This document shows, one piece after another, positions 1 through 5,114 of a stretch of 9,962 nucleotides of DNA (within the stretch, counting starts at the first letter, position 1; each line of letters opens with the position of its first letter). The notes under the pieces were generated by a model. It made no database searches. It was not told where the DNA came from and worked only from the letters and a program-made list of their open reading frames with translations. The DNA is from Pseudomonadota bacterium. GTDB taxonomy: Bacteria > Desulfobacterota > Desulfobulbia > Desulfobulbales > DAOVYS01. Where the stretch lies: NCBI GenBank assembly GCA_030635485.1, contig DAOVYS010000081.1:1-9962 (forward strand), given 5' to 3'. The translations under genes and the position numbers were made by a program.

Positions 1-18
1 ACGGATAGTGGTGCAGAC

Positions 19-46
19 TTGTCAGAATCTCTTTAAATGCTATACT
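19..46 (+). promoter_or_regulatory. Sigma-70-type promoter with extended -10, upstream of comM
   Basis: A -35 box TTGTCA (19-24, 5 of 6 consensus) is followed after 16 bases by a -10 box TATACT (41-46, 5 of 6). TG at 38-39 gives an extended -10 motif. Transcription would begin near position 52, leaving a leader of about 45 bases before the ATG at 97. This is the best promoter match in the window and probably drives comM. With no obvious terminator after comM, it may also drive the rfb genes. It is a motif match only. Confidence 0.55.
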
Positions 47-96
47 GGGCAGGTAATTTATTGCTTTTCCCCGATATATTTTCAAAAGAGGCTTAG

Positions 97-1626
97 ATGC
101 TTGCAAAAATTCTTAGCAGCGCAGTGGTCGGTGTGGATGGTCTGCTTGTGGAAGTGGAGGTGGATATTGTGGACGGTCTGCCCGTATTTTCCACGGTGGG
201 TCTGCCGGAAATCGCGGTCAGAGAGAGTAAGGACCGCGTAAAGGCTGCTATCAAGAATTCCGGGTATAAGTTCCCGAACCGACGCATTACCGTAAACCTG
301 GCTCCGGCTGATCTAAAAAAGACGGGTACTGGATATGATATGCCGATTGGTCTTGGAATACTGGCGGCAGCCGAAATCTTTTCAAGCGAACTTCTTGCCA
401 GATATGCGGCTGTGGGCGAACTTTCCCTGGATGGCGGCGTGAGGCCTACGCGCGGAATCCTGCCCATGGTAATGGTTGCCCGGGACCGTGGTTTAAAAGG
501 GATACTGGTTCCACAGGCAAATGCGTCCGAGGCGGCCATGGTGGACGGTATAGATGTGATTGGTGTGGAAACACTGCATCAATCCGTGGAATTCCTTGCC
601 GGAATAAACGATCTGCCTCCCGCAAAGATCGATATAGACCGGATATTTAAAGATGAAATGGTTTATGATGTGAATTTTTCCGAAGTCAGGGGCCAGGAGC
701 ACGTAAAAAGGGCACTTGAGATCGCGGCGGCCGGAGATCACAATGTTTTGATGAAAGGTCCTCCCGGTTCCGGAAAGACTATGCTGGCACGCCGTTTGCC
801 GACCATTCTTCCCAATCTTTCATTTGAAGAGGCGCTTGAGACGACAAAGATTTACAGTGTTATGGGGCTTCTTCCAGAAGATCGCGGGCTTGTTTCAATA
901 AGGTCGTTTCGATCGCCTCACCACACGATTTCAGACGCCGGTCTTGTTGGGGGCGGACAGATCCCAAGACCCGGCGAGGTGTCACTTGCCCATAATGGGA
1001 TCCTGTTTCTGGATGAACTTCCGGAATTTAAAAAAAATGTTCTGGAGGTGATGCGTCAGCCCATGGAAGACGGGGTCGTAACTATTTCCAGGGCCGCGAC
1101 CTCAATGACCTTTCCGGCAAAGTTTATGCTTGTCGCTGCCATGAATCCGTGTCCGTGCGGTTTTCTTGGGGACCTGAAACACGAGTGCACCTGCACGCCG
1201 GTTCAGGTCCAACGCTATGAAAGCCGTGTCTCCGGACCGCTTCTTGACCGGATAGACCTGCATCTCGATGTCCCCGCGGTTCCATTTAAAAAAATATCAG
1301 ACCGGACCGACGCGGAATCGTCCGCAGAAATCAGAAAACGTGTGGTTGAGGCGGTTCTCATCCAGAGAGAACGGTTTAAGCGCCGCAGGAAATATAAGAA
1401 CAATGGACGGATGAGGCCAAAGGATCTAAAAAAATATTGCATTCTCGACCATTCTTCGGAGCTTCTTCTTGAAGACGCTGTAAACAATCTGGGGCTTTCA
1501 GCCAGGGCCTATCACAGGATTTTAAAGATCGCCCGCACCATAGCCGATCTTGCTGCAAGTGAATCGATAAAATCGGAGCACGTTGCCGAGGCGGTGCAGT
1601 ACAGACGGTCGGCGCGAAGAGAGTAG
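97..1626 (+). CDS. comM: ComM/YifB-family Mg-chelatase-like AAA+ ATPase
   Basis: This is a cytoplasmic AAA+ ATPase of the YifB/ComM family. In naturally transformable bacteria, ComM is a hexameric helicase that promotes branch migration during integration of incoming DNA; the gene is also common in non-competent species. The 509 residues are full family length. An N-terminal Lon-protease-like (ChlI) domain spans about 1-170. The AAA+ domain follows, with Walker A GPPGSGKT at 221-228 and Walker B ILFLDE at 302-307. A cysteine cluster (C352, C354, C364, C366; CPCG...CTC), typical of the family, comes next, then the LLDRIDLHL segment. The C-terminal Mg-chelatase-type domain runs from about 410 to the end. 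The start is supported by AGAGG at 87-91, 5 bases upstream of the ATG. rfbA begins 37 bases downstream. The family call is secure; a role in transformation in this organism is inference. Confidence 0.95.
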   Translation: MLAKILSSAVVGVDGLLVEVEVDIVDGLPVFSTVGLPEIAVRESKDRVKAAIKNSGYKFPNRRITVNLAPADLKKTGTGYDMPIGLGILAAAEIFSSELLARYAAVGELSLDGGVRPTRGILPMVMVARDRGLKGILVPQANASEAAMVDGIDVIGVETLHQSVEFLAGINDLPPAKIDIDRIFKDEMVYDVNFSEVRGQEHVKRALEIAAAGDHNVLMKGPPGSGKTMLARRLPTILPNLSFEEALETTKIYSVMGLLPEDRGLVSIRSFRSPHHTISDAGLVGGGQIPRPGEVSLAHNGILFLDELPEFKKNVLEVMRQPMEDGVVTISRAATSMTFPAKFMLVAAMNPCPCGFLGDLKHECTCTPVQVQRYESRVSGPLLDRIDLHLDVPAVPFKKISDRTDAESSAEIRKRVVEAVLIQRERFKRRRKYKNNGRMRPKDLKKYCILDHSSELLLEDAVNNLGLSARAYHRILKIARTIADLAASESIKSEHVAEAVQYRRSARRE

Positions 1627-1649
1627 CAGAAGGCCGGCCTGCAACTAAT

Positions 1650-1655
1650 AAGGAG
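1650..1655 (+). promoter_or_regulatory. Strong ribosome binding site of rfbA
   Basis: AAGGAG lies 8 bases before the ATG at 1664 and fixes the rfbA start. A perfect 10-base palindrome, AGGCCGGCCT (1631-1640), sits between the comM stop and this site. It has no loop and no T-run, so it is not a convincing terminator. Confidence 0.7.
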
Positions 1656-1663
1656 TACACAAA

Positions 1664-2533
1664 ATGAAAGGAATTATCCTGGCAGGAGGTTCCGGGACCA
1701 GGCTTTTCCCGATGACCCGGGTTGTCAGTAAGCAGCTTTTGCCTGTATATGACAAACCCATGATCTATTATCCTCTCTCTGTGCTAATGCTTTCATGTAT
1801 TCGGGATATCCTGGTTATCTCAACTCCTCATGACCTTCCCCTGTTCCAGGAATTGCTGGGGGACGGAAGCTGGTTGGGACTTGACATTTCCTATGCAGAG
1901 CAACCCAGGCCGGAAGGCCTTGCCCAGGCATTCATAATAGGAAAAGAGCACATAGGAGACGATACCGTAGCCTTGATCCTGGGAGACAACATTTTTTACG
2001 GTCACAATGTTTCCGGTATATTGAAAAAAAGTGCGCAGCTTGAGACAGGCGGGTTGATATTCGGCTACCCTGTCAAAGATCCGGAGCGTTACGGCGTCGT
2101 GGAATTTGATGACAGAGGAAATGTCATCAAAATCGAGGAGAAACCCAAAAAGCCCAAATCAAAGTACGCTGTTCCAGGACTTTATTTTTATGATAACGAC
2201 GTGGTGAGCATTGCGGAGAACATCAAGCCGTCGGCGCGCGGGGAACTTGAAATAACGGAAGTAAACAACGAATATCTGAAAAGGGGTGATCTGCGGGTCG
2301 AACTTCTGGGACGGGGGTTCTGCTGGCTGGATACGGGCACGCCTGTCTCTCTTCAGCAGGCAGCCAGTTATGTTCAGACCATCCAGGATCGTCAGGGAAT
2401 GAAGATCGCCTGTGTGGAGGAAATAGCCTTTCGTTTAAACTATATTGACAGGGACCGGCTTTATAACCTTGCAGCTGAAATGATGCAAAACGAATATGGC
2501 CGGTATCTGATGGAACTGGTGGAAGAAAAGTAG
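1664..2533 (+). CDS. rfbA: Glucose-1-phosphate thymidylyltransferase (RfbA/RmlA)
   Basis: This enzyme catalyses the first step of dTDP-L-rhamnose synthesis: glucose-1-phosphate plus dTTP gives dTDP-glucose and pyrophosphate, in the cytoplasm. The 289 residues match the usual short RmlA length. Visible motifs are the nucleotide-binding GGSGTRL at 8-14, SKQLLPVYDKPM around K23, LGDN with metal-binding D108, EEKP at 158-161, GELEIT at 193-198 and LDTGTP with D223. The family is nearly invariant at these places, so the enzyme is probably active. A strong ribosome binding site precedes it. rfbC starts 2 bases after its stop, so the two are almost certainly co-transcribed and probably translationally coupled. 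dTDP-glucose is the usual dTTP-dependent product, but these enzymes can also supply other dTDP-sugars if rhamnose is not the end product. Confidence 0.96.
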   Translation: MKGIILAGGSGTRLFPMTRVVSKQLLPVYDKPMIYYPLSVLMLSCIRDILVISTPHDLPLFQELLGDGSWLGLDISYAEQPRPEGLAQAFIIGKEHIGDDTVALILGDNIFYGHNVSGILKKSAQLETGGLIFGYPVKDPERYGVVEFDDRGNVIKIEEKPKKPKSKYAVPGLYFYDNDVVSIAENIKPSARGELEITEVNNEYLKRGDLRVELLGRGFCWLDTGTPVSLQQAASYVQTIQDRQGMKIACVEEIAFRLNYIDRDRLYNLAAEMMQNEYGRYLMELVEEK

Positions 2534-2535
2534 TT

Positions 2536-3099
2536 ATGAAATTGAAATCAAAAATCATTCATCCCGGCCTTGTTCTGATCGAACCCCGTGTATTTGCCGA
2601 TTCACGCGGATTTTTTCTGGAAACCCATAGTCAACACCAATATGAGGCTGCCGGAATATCTCGGATTTTTGTTCAGGACAACCATTCGCATTCGATACAG
2701 GGCGTGGTCCGGGGAATGCATTACCAGCTGCATCATCCGCAGGCCAAGCTGATTTATGTGGTTAATGGAGAGATATTTGATGCGGCAGTCGATATACGCC
2801 TCGGTTCGCCGACGTTCGGTCAATGGGGCGGGGTTATTCTCTCTTCCCTTAACAGAAGACAGGTCTTTGTGCCGGAAGGCTTTGCACATGGATTTTGCGT
2901 GATAAGCGATACGGCTGACGTGATTTATAAGTGCTCTGATGCTTATCAGCCGGGCGATGAACACGGAATCCTGTGGAACGATCCCTCAATCGGGATTAAC
3001 TGGCCTCTGCCCGAGGAACCGTTTCTTTCCGAAAAAGACGCGCGGAACGTCAGGCTTGAAGAGATGCCCCATGATTTGCTGCCCAAGTATGAATCTTGA
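2536..3099 (+). CDS. rfbC: dTDP-4-dehydrorhamnose 3,5-epimerase (RfbC/RmlC)
   Basis: RmlC is a cupin-fold epimerase that inverts C3 and C5 of dTDP-4-keto-6-deoxyglucose, the third step to dTDP-L-rhamnose. The 187 residues are typical. The family signatures are present: DSRGFFLE near 22-29, QDNHSHS at 47-53, VVRGMHYQ containing the likely catalytic base H62, the FVPEGFAHGF strand at 111-120, the likely catalytic acid Y131 in VIYKCSD, and WNDPSIGINWP at 146-156. The start lies 2 bases after the rfbA stop. A purine-rich GGAAG (2521-2525) inside the end of rfbA is the only Shine-Dalgarno candidate, which fits translational coupling. After its stop comes the MNT/HEPN pair rather than the rest of the rhamnose pathway. 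Confidence in family and function is high. Confidence 0.95.
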   Translation: MKLKSKIIHPGLVLIEPRVFADSRGFFLETHSQHQYEAAGISRIFVQDNHSHSIQGVVRGMHYQLHHPQAKLIYVVNGEIFDAAVDIRLGSPTFGQWGGVILSSLNRRQVFVPEGFAHGFCVISDTADVIYKCSDAYQPGDEHGILWNDPSIGINWPLPEEPFLSEKDARNVRLEEMPHDLLPKYES

Positions 3100-3122
3100 A
3101 ACAATTAAAAAGGAATGAGCCC

Positions 3123-3431
3123 ATGATATTGAACCTGCAACAAAAGGAAAATTTAAAAAAAGAACTGACCGCCTGTCTCCGGGAAGAGCCGGAGATTGTC
3201 AGGATTGTTATTTTCGGCTCATTTTTAACAACAGACTCCCCCCATGATCTTGATGTGGCGGTCTTTCAGAGCAGCACAGAGCCGTACTTGCCCCTTGCCA
3301 TGAAATACCGGCGCAAGACTCGGTCCATTGCCCGGAAAATTCCGCTCGATATCATTCCGTTGCGGCCATGCGCTGGTGGCAACATAATGCTTGACGAGAT
3401 AAGCCGTGGCGAGGTGATCTATGAAAGATGA
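3123..3431 (+). CDS. MNT-type minimal nucleotidyltransferase, probable MntA-like antitoxin
   Basis: This is a small pol-beta-superfamily nucleotidyltransferase of 102 residues. The core reads FGSFLTTDSPHDLDVAVF: G32-S33, then the metal-binding pair D42 and D44, with a third carboxylate D76 in IPLDIIPL. A complete DxD...D set suggests an active enzyme. In studied MntA-HepT systems, the MNT protein transfers AMP to the HEPN toxin and so neutralises it; that role here is inferred from the neighbour. I chose the ATG at 3123 because AGGA (3111-3114) lies 8 bases upstream. A TTG at 3096 would add 9 residues and overlap the rfbC stop, and has no comparable site. The gene overlaps the next one by 11 bases. 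A stand-alone housekeeping nucleotidyltransferase is less likely given the HEPN partner. Confidence 0.85.
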   Translation: MILNLQQKENLKKELTACLREEPEIVRIVIFGSFLTTDSPHDLDVAVFQSSTEPYLPLAMKYRRKTRSIARKIPLDIIPLRPCAGGNIMLDEISRGEVIYER

Positions 3432-3807
3432 AACCACGACCTGGATTTCTTATGCAGCGGAAAATCTGGTTTCCGCTAAGGTGCTGTTGGAAAGAAACCT
3501 GCTTAATCCATGTTTGCAGAATATCCAGCAAAGTGTGGAAAAATACCTAAAAGCCTTTTTAATTGAAAATGGGCGACAGCTCAGAAGAACTCATAGTATC
3601 AATGAATTGGTCAAAATGGTGGCGGAATGTCATATTCAAACCGGACTTTCTGAAGAAGATTGCGACCTGCTTGATGCCATCTATCTCCCTTCTAAATATC
3701 CGTTGGGCAGTGCCTTGCCTGATTTTGAGCCGGATGTTGACCTCTGCCGCCATTGTCTGGCCCTGGCTGGTGAGGTTGAAAAAAGAGCGCAAAAAATGAT
3801 CGAATAG
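3421..3807 (+). CDS. HEPN-domain protein, probable HepT-like RNase toxin of the MNT/HEPN pair
   Basis: This 128-residue all-helical HEPN protein starts inside the nucleotidyltransferase gene (11-base overlap), the usual tight pairing of MNT/HEPN modules. The N-terminal helix contains ISYAAENLVSAKVLLE, followed by the family's QNIQQSVEKYLKAFL helix at 33-47. Then comes NGRQLRRTHSINELV (50-64), which holds the R-x(4-6)-H type RNase motif as R52-x5-H58, and PSKYP further on. HEPN proteins of this type are often metal-independent RNases that cut RNA, for example tRNA, when unrestrained. The Tyr two residues after the His, reported as the AMPylation target in the Shewanella HepT (RX4HXY), is absent: the sequence is H58-S-I. 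Either another residue is modified or the pair works differently. The family call is solid; toxin activity is inference. Confidence 0.85.
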   Translation: MKDETTTWISYAAENLVSAKVLLERNLLNPCLQNIQQSVEKYLKAFLIENGRQLRRTHSINELVKMVAECHIQTGLSEEDCDLLDAIYLPSKYPLGSALPDFEPDVDLCRHCLALAGEVEKRAQKMIE

Positions 3808-3887
3808 TGAGAGATTTTTCCTTTGAAAGATGAAAGTCTCATACAATTGATGCACTGGCATTTTTGTTCATCATCCTGAATCCGTGA

Positions 3888-3986
3888 GCGTTCACCTGTG
3901 GCGCAGCTGGAAGTGATTAAGCCGGGCAGCTATAGTTGCCTATGCTGCCCGGCTTTAGCGCTTTCAGATGCGGTACAGGTGGGCGC
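3888..3986 (+). repeat. Long imperfect hairpin, 43-bp stem
   Basis: The arms 3888-3930 and 3944-3986 have equal length and pair without gaps: 34 Watson-Crick pairs, 5 G-U pairs and 4 mismatches (at 3901, 3906, 3916 and 3918). The top is a perfect 12-bp stem, AAGCCGGGCAGC with GCTGCCCGGCTT (3919-3930/3944-3955). The apical region 3931-3943 can form a further 4-bp stem, ATAG/CTAT. The base of the stem competes with a small hairpin, CGCCC-CAAA-GGGCG (3984-3997). No T-run follows the GC-rich stem, so a classical intrinsic terminator is not the best explanation. The several G-U pairs suggest selection on, or shape matching in, the transcribed strand. Confidence 0.75.
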
Positions 3987-3995
3987 CCCAAAGGG

Positions 3996-4085
3996 CGAAA
4001 AGTAAGGTGAAATTAAAAAATAGTGCCAAGATTGTAATTAATAACGTAATTCAAGTATGTTGCTCTAATAATAGACAGCTTTTCG
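3996..4085 (+). repeat. Outer stem of a second, AT-rich helix in the same element
   Basis: CGAAAAG at 3996-4002 is the exact reverse complement of CTTTTCG at 4079-4085, with G-U pairs possible on either side (3995/4086 and 4003/4078). The 3' strand ends exactly where the right arm of the 26-bp repeat begins. Inside, AATTA (4036-4040) can pair with TAATT (4047-4051). Seven base pairs over this distance could be chance; the exact abutment with the neighbouring helix is what makes it notable. Confidence 0.35.
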
Positions 4086-4101
4086 TCACGGATTCAGGAT
4101 C

Positions 4102-4986
4102 ATGAAAAAAATACTTATCACCGGCAAAAACGGTCAACTGGGGCGCGAATGCGCGGATCTGTTGGCCAAACGGTTTAACGTTGTGGCTCTCTCCTCAAAA
4201 GAACTGGACATTACCAATCCTGATTCTGTTATAATCGTATTTGAGTCAAACCGACCGGATATTGTCTTGAATTGCGCTGCATTCACTAACGTGGATATGT
4301 GTGAGACCAGAAAAGAGTTGGCGTGGGAAGTGAATGGTAAGGGGCCGGGAAATCTTGCCCGGGCCGCAAAAAAGATTGGGGCAAAGATTATTCACATCTC
4401 GACCGATTATGTGTTTGACGGAGAGAAATCCGTGCCCCACGGGTATGTTGAAACCGATAAGACTTCGCCTGTTTCCTGGTACGGCAAAAGCAAGCTGGCA
4501 GGCGAACAGGCGGTGATCGAAACCACCCGGGACCATCTTATTGTAAGGACGGCCTGGCTCTATTCCATTTACGGCGGAAATTTTTTAAAGACCATGCTTC
4601 GGCTGGCCCTTAAAAACCCTGAAAAGGAAATCCGTGTGGTAAACGATCAATTTGGATCCATGACATGGGGCTACAGGCTGGCCCTTCAGATTGAAAAACT
4701 TATCGACAAAGAGGTTCAAGGCATATGCCATGCATCCGCGGAAGGATACGGGACATGGTATGAGGTTGCCGGCCATTTTTTAGAGAGGATGGGAATTGAG
4801 TCCGGATTTACGCCCTGTACTACTGAAGAGTACTCGGTCCCTGCTCATAGACCGAGGAATTCGATTCTTGAAAATAAAAAGATAAAACAGGAATCGATCT
4901 GCGTTATGGAGGAGTGGAAAAAGGATATTGAACTGTTTGCGGACAAGTTCCGCGATCAACTGATAAGAGAGACGGCAGGGGTATAA
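4102..4986 (+). CDS. rfbD: dTDP-4-dehydrorhamnose reductase (RfbD/RmlD)
   Basis: RmlD is an extended short-chain dehydrogenase that uses NAD(P)H to reduce dTDP-4-keto-L-rhamnose to dTDP-L-rhamnose, the last step of the pathway. It has 294 residues, normal length. The Rossmann motif GKNGQLG lies at 8-14, NCAAFTNVD at 57-65, STDYVFDG at 100-107 and the catalytic Y127-x3-K131 in SWYGKSKLAGE. RTAWLY and the late RPRNSIL segment are also family features. The N-terminus MKKILITGKNGQLG fits known starts, so 4102 is well supported by homology. Shine-Dalgarno spacing is abnormal, though: AGGA (4096-4099) ends only 2 bases before the ATG and lies inside the right arm of an inverted repeat. The gene is cut off from rfbAC by the MNT/HEPN pair and the structured element, which may supply or control its expression. 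Confidence 0.94.
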   Translation: MKKILITGKNGQLGRECADLLAKRFNVVALSSKELDITNPDSVIIVFESNRPDIVLNCAAFTNVDMCETRKELAWEVNGKGPGNLARAAKKIGAKIIHISTDYVFDGEKSVPHGYVETDKTSPVSWYGKSKLAGEQAVIETTRDHLIVRTAWLYSIYGGNFLKTMLRLALKNPEKEIRVVNDQFGSMTWGYRLALQIEKLIDKEVQGICHASAEGYGTWYEVAGHFLERMGIESGFTPCTTEEYSVPAHRPRNSILENKKIKQESICVMEEWKKDIELFADKFRDQLIRETAGV

Positions 4987-5114
4987 AAAATCTGCTTGAA
5001 GAATCCTCCTTTTCAGAAATATAGGATTTTCCTGATATGAATTTTATGTTATTTGTGAGATATTTGTTCGAATTCTATGAGTTTGTGTCATTTTAAGACA
5101 GAGAGGGTTTTCTT
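4987..5114. other. AT-rich gap between rfbD and the hybrid kinase gene
   Basis: No gene is seen. AATCCT (5002-5007) can pair with AGGATT (5023-5028), followed by TT, a weak stem with a 15-base loop and at most a poor terminator. TTGTGA (5053-5058), 17 bases, then TATGAG (5076-5081) is a weak sigma-70 candidate (4 of 6 in each box) that might start the signalling operon. GAGAGGG (5101-5107) is a clear ribosome binding site 7 bases before the ATG at 5115. Confidence 0.3.

Larger units (their letters stand above)
3808..4101. other. Gene-free, highly structured stretch between the HEPN gene and rfbD
   Basis: No open reading frame worth calling lies here. Just after the HEPN stop, 3811-3819 can pair with 3832-3840 (7 Watson-Crick and 2 G-U pairs, no T-run), so it is at best a poor terminator. 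From 3862 on, the sequence is dominated by nested inverted repeats, described separately. The part from about 4003 to 4078 is AT-rich, with a direct repeat of GTAATT (4034-4039, 4046-4051). It could hold a weak promoter for rfbD, for example AATAAT at 4067-4072, but no good -35 partner is seen. Confidence 0.6.
3862..4111. repeat. 250-bp element bounded by a 26-bp imperfect inverted repeat (MITE-like or structured RNA)
   Basis: Positions 3862-3887 pair with 4086-4111 at 24 of 26 places. The inner 15 bases, ATCCTGAATCCGTGA at 3873-3887, match 4086-4100 perfectly as reverse complement. The only mismatches are at 3872/4101 and 3866/4107. The left arm is followed at once by a long hairpin (3888-3986), and a second stem ends at 4085, directly against the right arm, so the whole unit closes as a multi-helix structure. 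The right arm covers the rfbD start codon at 4102. No transposase gene and no clear target-site duplication are seen; CAT at 3869-3871 and 4101-4103 is too short to count. A non-autonomous mobile element next to the MNT/HEPN cassette is one reading; a structured regulatory RNA is another. Confidence 0.6.

Noticed and set aside
93..539. Long reverse-strand frame of 148 codons opposite comM, and similar frames opposite other genes.
   Set aside because: Shadow frames: the + strand proteins show clear conserved motifs, while the reverse frames show no recognisable domain and lack sensible leaders.
3096..3122. TTG at 3096 as the start of the nucleotidyltransferase.
   Set aside because: It overlaps the rfbC stop and lacks a ribosome binding site, while the ATG at 3123 has AGGA 8 bases upstream and a normal N-terminus.
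3422..3835. 12-base direct repeat TGAAAGATGAAA at 3422-3433 and 3824-3835 flanking the HEPN gene.
   Set aside because: A-rich and short; a few 12-base repeats are expected by chance in 10 kb. The first copy is the start of the HEPN coding sequence, so it does not work as a target-site duplication.
3919..3955. GC-rich stem as an ordinary intrinsic terminator for the HEPN gene.
   Set aside because: No T-run follows the stem, and the pairing continues far beyond the usual terminator length into a 43-bp hairpin nested in a larger repeat.
3862..4111. A CRISPR array or riboswitch in the rfbC-rfbD gap.
   Set aside because: There are no regularly spaced direct repeats, and no known riboswitch core was recognised. 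The signals are inverted repeats.
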